A stretch of 64,000 nt of DNA from Nocardia jinanensis (GTDB lineage: Bacteria > Actinomycetota > Actinomycetes > Mycobacteriales > Mycobacteriaceae). The stretch spans positions 20,733 to 84,732 of the forward strand of contig NZ_BMMH01000021.1 of NCBI RefSeq assembly GCF_014645735.1, in the 5' to 3' direction. The position numbers and the translations under genes were made by a program. This document shows positions 42,183-50,577 of the stretch, in pieces (position 1 is the stretch's first letter; each line of letters starts with the position of its first letter). The notes under the pieces were generated by a model. That model was not told the DNA's origin and searched no databases. It was given only the letters and a program-made list of their open reading frames with translations.

Positions 42183-42896
42183 TCAGGCGTCGACCGAGCG
42201 CCGCGCCGCAATGCGTTCGTCGGACCCGATCCGGCCGTCACCGAGGGTGACGACCCGGTCGCAGTAGTCGACCGCGCCCCGGTCGTGGGTCACCATCACC
42301 ACCGAATTGCCGGATTCCGCGACCCCGGCGAGGAGTTCGAGGATGGACGCCCCGGTTTTCGAATCCAGGTTGCCGGTGGGTTCGTCGGCCAGGACGAGCG
42401 GCGGATCCATGATCAGCGCCCGCGCCACCGCGACCCGCTGCATCTGCCCGCCGGACAGTTCGGCCGGCCGGTGCTCCGCGCGCGCCGCCAGCCCGACCCG
42501 TTCGAGCAGCTCCAGCGCGCGCGGCCGGGCCTTCCGAAGTCCGGTGCCGTCCAGCAGTTTCGGAACGGCCACGTTCTCCCACGCCGATAGGGTGGGTAGC
42601 AGATTGAAGAACTGGAATACGAACCCGACCCGGTGGCGGCGGAACTCCGACTGCCGCTCCTCGTCCAGATCACCGATCTCGGCGCCCCGGAACCGGATCG
42701 ACCCGGAATCGGGGCGGTCCAGAGCGCCCAGCATATGCAGCAGGGTGCTCTTACCCGACCCGGACGGACCGATCACCGAGGTGAACTCACCGGCCTCCAG
42801 ACTCAGATCGATACCGTCGAGTGCCCGCACCGGTTGTTCACCGACCCGGTACTCCTTCACCACATCGGTCAGTTCCAGCATGGCCGGCTGCGTCAT
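42183..42896 (-). CDS. ABC transporter ATP-binding protein, LolD/MacB type
   Basis: The 237-residue ATPase has Walker A GPSGSGKSTLLH near 41, signature LSGGQMQRVAVARAL near 145 and Walker B LVLADEPTGNLDS, with the FQFFNLLPTLSAWENV Q-loop region typical of the MacB/LolD/FtsE group that drives FtsX-like permeases in lipoprotein or peptide export. No permease gene is next to it, which is unusual; the upstream gene on the same strand encodes a 101-residue unknown. ATG 42896 follows GGGGGTGG. The permease may be encoded elsewhere or lost. Confidence 0.85.
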   Translation of the reverse strand: MTQPAMLELTDVVKEYRVGEQPVRALDGIDLSLEAGEFTSVIGPSGSGKSTLLHMLGALDRPDSGSIRFRGAEIGDLDEERQSEFRRHRVGFVFQFFNLLPTLSAWENVAVPKLLDGTGLRKARPRALELLERVGLAARAEHRPAELSGGQMQRVAVARALIMDPPLVLADEPTGNLDSKTGASILELLAGVAESGNSVVMVTHDRGAVDYCDRVVTLGDGRIGSDERIAARRSVDA

Positions 42897-42940
42897 CGCC
42901 ACCCCCGTCTTCCACCGGATGTACGTTCGGTCCACGCGCC

Positions 42941-43246
42941 TCAGGACACCGGCACGGGCGACGCCGTGCGCGCGTCGAGCACCGCGTACAGCACGGGCTG
43001 TTCGGCCGCCAGCTCGAGCCGGGCCTCCTCGGTGGTCCAGCAGCGGCCCGGGTCGAGCTCCAGCTTGGCGTCCAGATGAATGTTCCACCGATAGCGCAGC
43101 GCCGCAAGTACTCCCCGCGGTCCGCCGAACAGACGGTCGAGGTGGGGGATATCGTCGAAGAGGTCCGGGCGCGCCGGATCGTCGGCGGCGCGGTCGAGGA
43201 CGGTGTGCAGGATCGCGGTGCGCAGATGCTGATCTTCCCAAGACAT
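42941..43246 (-). CDS. hypothetical protein, 101 residues
   Basis: Soluble protein (MSWEDQHLRTAILHTVLDRA, then IPHLDRLFGGPRGVLAALRY) with no recognised family. ATG 43246 has a GGAAAGGG site upstream. It lies 44 bases before the ABC ATPase on the same strand, so the two are likely one transcript. Composition is protein-like and high in Leu, Asp and Arg. Confidence 0.65.
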   Translation of the reverse strand: MSWEDQHLRTAILHTVLDRAADDPARPDLFDDIPHLDRLFGGPRGVLAALRYRWNIHLDAKLELDPGRCWTTEEARLELAAEQPVLYAVLDARTASPVPVS

Positions 43247-43438
43247 GATCCGAGCCCTTTCCGGTCGGGGCCTGGTATTCGCCGCCCTGGTGGTGCGGCG
43301 ACCTCGGGTTCAACGCTACGAATACGGGACCGGTAAATCGTCGTGCCGTGGACGTGAATCGCAGTCCTACCGTGGTCGGAGCCGGGAACCGGCCGTAGCA
43401 GGATGCCGACCGGCCCCGGTGGTGTCTACCCTGGACAG

Positions 43439-44941
43439 GTGACTGAGAGCCACCTCACACTGGGTGCCCCCGAGGGGAACCGTAGGCCGCCGGTGCCCGG
43501 CGGCGCGTGGGAGCGCGGCGACGGATCCGATCCGGGCACCCCGGAGCAGGGTGGCGGGTGCACGCCGGGTCGGCCGGCATCGGGTGCGGGGCGGTGGGCG
43601 CGAATACGGCATCGGGCGGGTGCTCGGGCGGCCGAACTGCTCCCCGGCGCCCCGTACCCGCTGCGTGAACTGCCCTTCGACTACCCGCCCAAGGTCGTCC
43701 TGTTCACCGATCTGGCGTTTCTCGTCATAGGGGTGGTCGCCTGCCTGCAGCGGCACGAATACTTCCCGACCGCGTTACCGCTGATCGCCCTGGTGCTGCT
43801 CTTCGCCTCCGTGCCGACCTACGTCCTGTTCGGGATCGTGCCGCGGCCGCTGCCGCTGGTCGCCGCCACGATGATCGCGGCGGGGCTGTTCTTCGTGCAG
43901 CCGGTGGACTCCGATTTCGCGCCGTTCGTGCTGATGGTCGTGATCGCCGAGATCGCGGCGATCGCACCGAAACGAGTGAGTATCACGCTGGCCGTGCTGG
44001 CCGCGGCCGAACTGCTGGCCTTCGCGCTCCTCGGCCAGACCCTGTGGGGCGACCATTCCCTGCGTACCGGGCTCCCGATGTATGCCCTCGGTATCGTGCT
44101 CGGCTGGTTGGTCGGTGTGATGCTGCAGTATCAGCGGTTGTTCCTGTACCAGGAACGGGAGAATCAGGCCGCGCAGGCCGCGCAGGCCGCGGCCGCCGAA
44201 CGCAACCGGATCGCGCGTGAAGTCCACGATGTGATCGCCCATTCCCTCACTGTGACGCTGCTGCACGTCACCGCGGCCCGGCACGCGCTGACCTCCGATC
44301 GTGATGTGGACGAGGCGGCGGACGCGCTGGTCGACGCCGAACGGCTCGGCCGTCAGGCCATGGCCGATATCCGGCGCACGGTCGGTCTGCTGGATTCGGG
44401 GCCGTCGGCGGCCGGGGTGGAACCGGGGGCCGACGATATCCCCGCCCTCGTCGACGACTTCGTCAACGCAGGTCTCCCGGTGAGCCGTCGTTTCAGCGGT
44501 GATCTGGGCGTCGTCTCGGCGGCGATCGGGCTGGCGCTCTATCGCATCTGCCAGGAATCTCTGGCGAATATCGTCAAGCACGCCCCTGGCGCGGAGGTGG
44601 AGTTGAGTGTGGCCGTCGCGGGAGGCTCGGCGCTCGTACGCGTACGCAACACCATCCCGCGCGGTCTGCCCGCGCAACTCGGCCGCGGGACCGGGGTCGC
44701 GGGGATGCGGCATCGTGCCGACGGGCTGGGCGGCAGTATCCGGGTCGGGCCGGAGGCCGGCGGGTGGGTCGTGCGGGCCGAGTTCCCCCTCGGCGATCGA
44801 CACGCCGGCGCCACCGGACGGGACCGGCTGCGCTGTCCGATCTCGGAGATCATCGCCGACCACGATGCGCGCCCGCATCCGGAACCCGGCCGTGGTGATG
44901 CGATACCTCCGCCTTCGCTGCGGCCTCCGCGGAACGAATGA
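43439..44941 (+). CDS. sensor histidine kinase, NarL/DesK type
   Basis: The 500-residue kinase has a variable Gly/Pro-rich N-terminal tail of about 75 residues, six predicted membrane helices (VVLFTDLAFLVIGVVACLQ onward to about 235), the phosphoacceptor block RNRIAREVHDVIAHSLTVTL near 260 and the HATPase part (RICQESLANIVKHAPGAEVE, then GTGVAGMRHRADGLGG). GTG 43439 is preferred. The last 15 or so codons (GDAIPPPSLRPPRNE) are read from the first unit of the 68-bp tandem array, in a different frame from the mini-ORFs, so the C-terminus is repeat-derived and has probably been altered by the expansion. Confidence 0.85.
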   Translation: MTESHLTLGAPEGNRRPPVPGGAWERGDGSDPGTPEQGGGCTPGRPASGAGRWARIRHRAGARAAELLPGAPYPLRELPFDYPPKVVLFTDLAFLVIGVVACLQRHEYFPTALPLIALVLLFASVPTYVLFGIVPRPLPLVAATMIAAGLFFVQPVDSDFAPFVLMVVIAEIAAIAPKRVSITLAVLAAAELLAFALLGQTLWGDHSLRTGLPMYALGIVLGWLVGVMLQYQRLFLYQERENQAAQAAQAAAAERNRIAREVHDVIAHSLTVTLLHVTAARHALTSDRDVDEAADALVDAERLGRQAMADIRRTVGLLDSGPSAAGVEPGADDIPALVDDFVNAGLPVSRRFSGDLGVVSAAIGLALYRICQESLANIVKHAPGAEVELSVAVAGGSALVRVRNTIPRGLPAQLGRGTGVAGMRHRADGLGGSIRVGPEAGGWVVRAEFPLGDRHAGATGRDRLRCPISEIIADHDARPHPEPGRGDAIPPPSLRPPRNE

Positions 44942-45302
44942 ACCTGCTCCGAAGGATGAACATTGAGGCGATACCTCCGCCTTCGCTGCGGCCTCCGCGG
45001 ACCGTATGGACCTGCTCTCAAGGAGGAACGTTGATGCGGTACGTCCGCCTTCGCTGCGGCCTCCGCGGACCGTATGGACCTGCTCTCAAGGAGGAACGTT
45101 GATGCGGTACGTCCGCCTTCGCTGCGGCCTCCGCGGACGGAATGGACCTGCTCTCAAGGAGGAACGTTGATGCGGTACGTCCGCCTTCGCTGCGGCCTCC
45201 GCGGACCGTATGGACCTGCTCAAGGAGGAACGTTGATGCGGTACGTCCGCCTTCGCTGCGGCCTCCGCGGACCATATGAACCTGCTCCGAAGGAGGAACG
45301 TT
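44897..45302 (+). repeat. 68-bp tandem array of overlapping mini-ORFs, six units
   Basis: Units start at 44897, 44965, 45033, 45101, 45169 and 45235; the fifth is 66 bp. A full unit carries ATGCGGTACGTCCGCCTTCG, then CTGCGGCCTCCGCGGACC and ends with AAGGAGGAACGTT. It encodes MRYVRLRCGLRGPYGPALKE-ER and stops at TGA, whose A begins the next unit's ATG, while AGGAGG sits just before each junction. Unit 2 has AGG in place of ATG, so has no start. The two-base deletion in unit 5 fuses it with unit 6. The last TGA overlaps the TTG of the response regulator. Confidence 0.9.
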
Positions 45303-45304
45303 GA
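45170..45304 (+). CDS. mini-ORF from repeat units 5-6, 44 residues
   Basis: ATG 45170 is preceded by AGGAGGAACGTTG. The frame reads MRYVRLRCGLRGPYGPAQGG, repeats MRYVRLRCGLRGPY and ends PAPKEER. Its TGA (45302-45304) overlaps the TTG start of the response regulator, an arrangement that would couple translation. Similar single-unit frames lie at 44898-44966, 45034-45102 and 45102-45170. Whether any peptide is made is unknown; an effect of translation alone is possible. Confidence 0.35.
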   Translation: MRYVRLRCGLRGPYGPAQGGTLMRYVRLRCGLRGPYEPAPKEER

Positions 45305-45990
45305 CCAGGGCGGCTGATATCGATCCGGAGGCGGTCGAGGTACTGATCGCCGACGATCAGGAACTCGTGCGCGGGGGTCTGCGGCGCATTCTGCGGCGCC
45401 GCGACGGCTTCCGGATCAGCGAATGCGCCGACGGCGACGAGGTGCTCCCGGCGGTCGCCGCGCACAGCCCCGATATCGTGCTGATGGATCTGCGGATGAA
45501 ACGGGTCGGCGGTATCGAAGCCACCCGCATGCTGCGGGCCCGCGCCCCTGAACCGCCTGTACTGGTTCTCACCACTTTCGACGACGACCAGCTGCTGTCC
45601 GGCGCGCTGCGTGCGGGCGCGGCCGGTTTCCTGCTCAAGGATTCCCCCGCCGAGGATCTGATCCGCGCCGTCCGCACTGTCGCCGCGGGTGGCGCCTGGC
45701 TCGATCCCGCCGTCACCGGCCGCGTGCTGTCCACCTACCGCAGTGCGGCGGCCGCCGCGGCCTCGCCCACCGCGGCTGTCGAACTGACTTCCCGGGAACG
45801 CGAGGTCCTGGTGCTGATCGGCCGCGGCCGGGCCAACAGTGAGATAGCCCACGCGCTCGGAATCTCCGAGGTGACCGTGAAATCCCATGTGGGTCATATC
45901 TTCGGGAAACTGGGAGTGCGCGACCGCGCGGCGGCCATCGTCTACGCGTTTGACCACGGTGTGGTCTCCCCTGGACAATCCAGGGTTTGA
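45301..45990 (+). CDS. response regulator, NarL/LuxR family
   Basis: The 229-residue regulator has a receiver domain (VEVLIADDQELVRGGLRRIL, phosphoacceptor in DIVLMDLRMKRVGGIEA near residue 60, Lys in FLLKDSPAEDL) and a LuxR-type helix-turn-helix (LTSREREVLVLIGRGRANSE, then TVKSHVGHIFGKLGVRDR). The start is TTG 45301 with AGGAGG four bases upstream, contributed by the last repeat unit. It pairs with the kinase at 43439 but is separated from it by the 68-bp array, so its translation level probably depends on ribosomes passing through the mini-ORFs. The next gene, an STPK, starts 65 bases after its stop. Confidence 0.88.
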   Translation: MTRAADIDPEAVEVLIADDQELVRGGLRRILRRRDGFRISECADGDEVLPAVAAHSPDIVLMDLRMKRVGGIEATRMLRARAPEPPVLVLTTFDDDQLLSGALRAGAAGFLLKDSPAEDLIRAVRTVAAGGAWLDPAVTGRVLSTYRSAAAAAASPTAAVELTSREREVLVLIGRGRANSEIAHALGISEVTVKSHVGHIFGKLGVRDRAAAIVYAFDHGVVSPGQSRV

Positions 45991-46055
45991 CGGGCAGCCC
46001 GAGCGCGATCCGCGCCCAGGTGAGACGGTGCCCGCGACGTGGAGAGGATGGACGG

Positions 46056-48308
46056 GTGCAGGCGCCTGGCTCCGAAGTCGGTAGGTGGTTCGGTCCCTAC
46101 GAGCTGCGCTCACTGCTGGGTAAAGGTGGGATGGGCGAGGTCTACGAGGCCTACGACACCGTCAAAGACCGGGTGGTCGCGCTCAAACTGCTCGCCGACG
46201 CGCTCGGCGACGACCCCGAGTACCAGATCCGGTTCCGCCGGGAATCGCAGGCCGCCGCCCGGCTGGCCGAACCGCACATCATCCCGATCCACGACTGGGG
46301 TGTTATCGAGGGCCGGCTGTTCATCGATATGCGGCTGGTCCAGGGCACCGATCTGCGGGCGATCCTGCAGGAGGGCGGGCCGCTGAGCCCACAGCGCGCG
46401 GTCGCGGTGGTCGAGCAGATCGCCGCCGCGCTGGACGCCGCGCACGAGAACGGGCTCGTGCACCGCGATGTGAAACCGGCGAACATCCTGGTCACTCCCG
46501 CCGATTTCGCCTATCTCGCCGATTTCGGTATCGCCCGGCACGAGAGCGATACCGGAGTGACGCAGGCGGGGGTGGCGGTCGGCTCCTATACCTATATGGC
46601 CCCGGAGCGGTTCGAGACCGGTCCGGTGACTCCGCGCGCCGATATCTATTCGCTGGCCTGTGTACTGCACGAATGTCTTACCGGAGCGTCCCCGTTCCCG
46701 GCAGCCAGTGTGGGCGTGCTGATCCGGTCGCATCTGACCGAACCGCCACCGCGGGCAAGTGTGCAGCGAACCGGATTACCGGCCGCGCTCGATGATGTGA
46801 TCGCATGGGGTATGGCCAAGGATCCGCACGAGCGTTTCGCTACTGCAGGTGAACTAGCTGTAGCCGCCCGCACCGCGCTGAATTCCCCAGCGCGCCCACC
46901 GTATCCCGCCGGCCCCGAGCCGCGGTCCGGCGAACCTGCCGCAACCCCCGGTGCCTCCGGTCCTTCCGGGCCGCCGACCGGAGGGATTCCCACACTGGTC
47001 GTCCGGATGCCGCGCGACGAGGGCGACGGCCCGGACGCCACCACCATGCTGCCCGCGATCATTCCCGGCGACCCCACCTCGGTCCGGCCCAACGAATTCG
47101 AGTTCACTCCGCTCTCGGACGACGATCCCGCGGCCCCCGAGACGGCGGCCACCGGTATTCGTCCATTCCCGGATGCGCACCTCTACCAGAACGAGCAGCT
47201 GCATCCCGCCGCCGATCCGTCACAGTACGAGGATCCGGCGCCCGCGACCGGAGGGATGCCGGTCGCGGATTTCTACCCCCACGATCAGGCGACCCGCGTC
47301 TACGGTGAGTCCGGGTATCCGCTTCCTGGGGCCGACGAGGCGACCCGGGCCTACGGTGAATCCGGGTATGCGCTTCCTGGGGCCGAGGAGGCGACCCGGG
47401 CCTACGGTGAATCCGAATATGCGCTTCCCGGGGCCGAGGAGGCGACTCGGGTCTACGGTGAGTCCGGGTATCCGCTTCCCGAGCCCGAGGAGGTGACTCG
47501 GGTCTTCCAGCCGGTGGACCAGGAGCCCCCGGCTGTCGCCTATTCCGCGGACGAGGCGACCCGTGCCTATCACCCGGCCGGGCAGTATCCGCCGTACGAG
47601 CCCGCCGATCGTTACGATGCCCCCGCACCGATGACGCCACCCGGCCCCGCCGACCATTACGGCTACCGGGCCGAAGAGCCGGGCCCGCCCCCGGCCGACC
47701 CGTACGCGGCCGCCTACGAGGCAGGTTATCGCGACAGCTACGCCGCGACCGCACGGGAACGCGACGCCGTCCGCAGCGGCGAACGCTCCAAGGCCGTACC
47801 GATATTGATCGGGGTCGGGGTGTTCGCCCTGGTGGTCGTCATCGCTGTCGTCGGTATCCAGTTCCTCGGCGGCTCCGGCGGCCGGGAATCCACCAGCGCT
47901 GCCGCCCCCACCGGCGCCGCCACCACTTCAGCAGCGGAGCAGACCTCCTCGGCCGACAGCAGTACCGGACCCTCCGCCACCACTTCGTCGCGCACCACCA
48001 CTTCCGCGTCGCCGACCACCACCACACGGCCCGAGTTGCCCGCGGGCGCGCAACTCTGCACCGGGTCGACGGCCGGCCGCTCCGAATACGGTTCGGCGGC
48101 AACCGGTACCGCGGTGACCAGTTGTGAATTCGCCGAAGCGGTCCGGCAGGCCTACCTCGACTCCTCCGTGGTCTCGGCCGAAGGCGACCCGGTATCGGTC
48201 GAGGCCACGAGTCCGGTGACCGGCCAGTCCTACACTCTGGAGTGCGTCGCCGACGACGGTCTGGTCACCTGCCAGGGCGGGAACAACGCGATCATCTACC
48301 TCTACTGA
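46056..48308 (+). CDS. membrane Ser/Thr protein kinase with repeat linker
   Basis: The 750-residue kinase has the catalytic domain at about 10-275: LLGKGGMGEVYEAYD, Lys in VVALKLLAD, HRDVKPANIL near 140, DFGIARH, and APERFE. A long acidic linker follows with four 17-residue repeats (ATRxYGESGYxLPGAEE), then a transmembrane helix (VPILIGVGVFALVVVIAVVG near 585), a Ser/Thr-rich stalk and a C-terminal extracellular domain with four cysteines (LCTGSTAG, SCEFAE, LECVAD, VTCQGG). GTG 46056 has GGAGAGG eight bases upstream. It lies directly downstream of a two-component pair. Confidence 0.88.
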   Translation: MQAPGSEVGRWFGPYELRSLLGKGGMGEVYEAYDTVKDRVVALKLLADALGDDPEYQIRFRRESQAAARLAEPHIIPIHDWGVIEGRLFIDMRLVQGTDLRAILQEGGPLSPQRAVAVVEQIAAALDAAHENGLVHRDVKPANILVTPADFAYLADFGIARHESDTGVTQAGVAVGSYTYMAPERFETGPVTPRADIYSLACVLHECLTGASPFPAASVGVLIRSHLTEPPPRASVQRTGLPAALDDVIAWGMAKDPHERFATAGELAVAARTALNSPARPPYPAGPEPRSGEPAATPGASGPSGPPTGGIPTLVVRMPRDEGDGPDATTMLPAIIPGDPTSVRPNEFEFTPLSDDDPAAPETAATGIRPFPDAHLYQNEQLHPAADPSQYEDPAPATGGMPVADFYPHDQATRVYGESGYPLPGADEATRAYGESGYALPGAEEATRAYGESEYALPGAEEATRVYGESGYPLPEPEEVTRVFQPVDQEPPAVAYSADEATRAYHPAGQYPPYEPADRYDAPAPMTPPGPADHYGYRAEEPGPPPADPYAAAYEAGYRDSYAATARERDAVRSGERSKAVPILIGVGVFALVVVIAVVGIQFLGGSGGRESTSAAAPTGAATTSAAEQTSSADSSTGPSATTSSRTTTSASPTTTTRPELPAGAQLCTGSTAGRSEYGSAATGTAVTSCEFAEAVRQAYLDSSVVSAEGDPVSVEATSPVTGQSYTLECVADDGLVTCQGGNNAIIYLY
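47289..47492 (+). repeat. 51-bp in-frame repeat in the kinase linker, four copies
   Basis: Four 17-codon copies encode ATR-V/A-YGES-G/E-Y-P/A-LPGA-D/E-E; the fourth ends EPEE. They place a threonine every 17 residues in an acidic context (E/Q-A-T-R), a plausible series of phosphorylation sites for FHA or self-recognition. Copy number is likely to vary between strains. Confidence 0.9.
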
Positions 48309-48440
48309 CCTGCTGACCAGCCCGGAATCGGCCACCGGTCGGATATTTCGCGGGCTCATCCGGGCTGGGCCGGGAACGCCGATGGAGTACGGTTTTCCGA
48401 CCGGGTAGGAATCATCGGGACTGTGGGAGATCACGAAACC

Positions 48441-49355
48441 ATGCGGAGAGAAGTGTCGGCCGATAAGAAACGGGAATTCTCGCCGGTTCGTCGTGTGCTC
48501 GCGATCACCGCCTGCCTGCTCATGGCGGCGCTCGTCCCGGCCTGCGGCTCCGAACCCGAGAAACGTCCGCTGACCACCTCGATCACCCAGGCGGCGGCCG
48601 AGGCTCCGGGCGGCAAGGTCTCGATCACCATTCCCGGCACGCTGGCCGCCGATTTCACGGTGCTGGAGCAGTCGGCGAAAGGGGACCTGGGGCTGGCGAT
48701 CATGCCGGTCGGTGGCCGGCAGCTCGTCGGCCTGGGCGAATGGACCACCGGTCCCGCCTGGTCGACGATGAAGGTTCCGCTGGTGGTGGCCGCCGAACGG
48801 AAGAACCCCGGCGGCCAGACCTACGCCACCTCGGCGGCGATCACCGCTTCGGACAACTCCGCCGCCGACAGCCTCTGGTCCTCGCTGGGTACCCCGCGGG
48901 AGGCCGCCCAGTCGGTCCAGGCGGTGCTGCGTGAAGGCGGTGACAGCGTCACCGTCGTCCAGGAGAAGCCGAAGCGTTCGGAGTATTCGTCGTTCGGCCA
49001 GTCCGATTGGTCGCTGGCCGACCAGGTGCGGTTCGCCTCCAAACTGCCCTGCATCCCGGGGTCGGACAAGGTCGTGAAACTGATGGGTACGGTGAGCGCG
49101 AGCCAGCAGTGGGGCCTGGGATCGGTATTCGATACGGCCGAGTTCAAGGGCGGGTGGGGCCCGGACACCGACGGCGCCTACCTGGTGCGGCAGTTCGGCC
49201 TGGTGCCCGCCAGCGGCGGTTCGGTCGCGATAGCGCTTGCCGCGCAACCGGATTCGGGAACCTTCTCCGACGGGATGAATCTGCTCGACGATATGGCGGG
49301 CCTGATCTCACAGCATCTCGGCGAGTTCACCGGCGGTTCCTGCCCCGCCCGGTAG
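48441..49355 (+). CDS. lipoprotein with class-A beta-lactamase/serine-hydrolase-like fold
   Basis: The 304-residue protein has a lipoprotein signal (VLAITACLLMAALVPAC; lipobox LVPAC near residue 36). The mature part contains a STMKVP motif (SXXK; near 115) and SDNSAAD (SXN-like; near 142), as in the class A beta-lactamase/DD-peptidase fold, but no clear KTG box is evident; the C-terminal triad may be degenerate. ATG 48441 is used; GTG 48453, with GGAGAG before it, is possible. Role in the cell wall is inferred. It is downstream of the kinase but has its own upstream region. Confidence 0.75.
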   Translation: MRREVSADKKREFSPVRRVLAITACLLMAALVPACGSEPEKRPLTTSITQAAAEAPGGKVSITIPGTLAADFTVLEQSAKGDLGLAIMPVGGRQLVGLGEWTTGPAWSTMKVPLVVAAERKNPGGQTYATSAAITASDNSAADSLWSSLGTPREAAQSVQAVLREGGDSVTVVQEKPKRSEYSSFGQSDWSLADQVRFASKLPCIPGSDKVVKLMGTVSASQQWGLGSVFDTAEFKGGWGPDTDGAYLVRQFGLVPASGGSVAIALAAQPDSGTFSDGMNLLDDMAGLISQHLGEFTGGSCPAR

Positions 49356-49443
49356 CGGCGCCCCGCACCCGGCTCGTGGGCGTTACCGGACATTCACGGG
49401 CCCGACGCGGCAAAGGTGTCCCACAGCGGGCAAGATGGGCGCC

Positions 49444-50478
49444 ATGCGCATCGGAATCCTGACCGGAGGTGGGGACTGCCCGGGACTGAACGCGGTGATC
49501 CGTGCTGTCGTTCGCACCGCGAACGGCCGCTACGGGGACGCGATCGTGGGCTTCGAGGACGGCTGGCGCGGGTTACTCGAAGACCGCAAGGTCCGGATCC
49601 AGAACGACGATCGCACCGACCGGTTGCTCACCAAGGGCGGCACCATGCTCGGTACGGCGCGCACCAACCCTGAAGTGCTGCGCGCGGGTCTCGGGCAGAT
49701 CCGCCGGACCCTCGACGACAACGGCATCGAAGCGCTCATCCCGATCGGTGGTGAGGGCACGCTGACCGCCGCCAGCTGGCTGTCGGAGGAAGGCGTTCCC
49801 GTTGTGGGCGTCCCGAAGACGATCGACAACGATATCGACTGCACCGATGTGACCTTCGGTCACGACACCGCTCTGTCCATCGCCACCGAGGCCATCGACC
49901 GCCTGCACACCACCGCGGAATCGCATCAGCGGGTGATGCTCGTCGAGGTCATGGGTCGGCACGCCGGCTGGATCGCCATACACGCCGGGATGGCGGCGGG
50001 GGCGCATCTGACCCTGGTCCCCGAGCAGCCCTTCGAGGTCACCGATGTCTGTGCCCTGATCAAGAGCCGTTTCCAGCGCGGCGACAAACATTTCATCTGC
50101 GTGGTCGCCGAAGGATCGCATCCCGCCCCTGATTCCGGGTTCACTCTGCGCGAGGGTGGAATCGACGAATTCGGGCACGAACGGTTCACCGGGGTCGCCC
50201 AGCAGCTGGGCGTGGAGATCGAGCGCCGCATCGGCAAAGAGGTCCGCACCACGGTGCTCGGGCATGTGCAGCGCGGCGGGAGCCCTTCCCCGTACGACCG
50301 GGTGCTGGCCACCAGGTTCGGCCTGCACGCCGCCGAAGCGGTACACGCCGGGCACTTCGGCCAGATGGTGGCGTTGCGCGGTACCGAAATCGGGCTGGTT
50401 CCGTTGCACGAGGCGACGAAGCAGCTGAAACGAGTCCCGGCCGACCGTTATGACGAGGCCCGGGCCTTCTTCGGCTGA
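49444..50478 (+). CDS. pfkA: 6-phosphofructokinase
   Basis: The 344-residue glycolytic enzyme phosphorylates fructose 6-phosphate. It begins with the nucleotide motif RIGILTGGGDCPGLNAVI, has IGGEGTLTAA near 95, the catalytic PKTIDNDIDCTD near 125, MGRHAGWIA near 165 and GHVQRGGSPS near 275. The glycine-rich GGDC followed by IGGEGT is typical of group III actinobacterial enzymes, which include both ATP- and PPi-dependent members; the donor should be tested. ATG 49444 matches the family start better than ATG 49435. Gene order gatA-pfkA-gatB is conserved with mycobacteria, apart from the insertions. Confidence 0.92.
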   Translation: MRIGILTGGGDCPGLNAVIRAVVRTANGRYGDAIVGFEDGWRGLLEDRKVRIQNDDRTDRLLTKGGTMLGTARTNPEVLRAGLGQIRRTLDDNGIEALIPIGGEGTLTAASWLSEEGVPVVGVPKTIDNDIDCTDVTFGHDTALSIATEAIDRLHTTAESHQRVMLVEVMGRHAGWIAIHAGMAAGAHLTLVPEQPFEVTDVCALIKSRFQRGDKHFICVVAEGSHPAPDSGFTLREGGIDEFGHERFTGVAQQLGVEIERRIGKEVRTTVLGHVQRGGSPSPYDRVLATRFGLHAAEAVHAGHFGQMVALRGTEIGLVPLHEATKQLKRVPADRYDEARAFFG

Positions 50479-50577
50479 CCGCCGCGGTGGGCCCACCGGG
50501 CCCGCGTTCCCGCGAAATCGACCGTTGCCACGGTGCTTCGCCCCGGTCCGGAGACGGCCCGGGGATACAGTCGGACC

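Noticed and set aside
44897..45302. CRISPR array
   Set aside because: The units are contiguous 68-bp tandem repeats without unique spacers and no cas genes are present.
48317..48368. Inverted repeat ccagcccgg / ccgggctgg after the second Ser/Thr kinase
   Set aside because: The loop is 34 bases and there is no T tract, so I did not call it a terminator.
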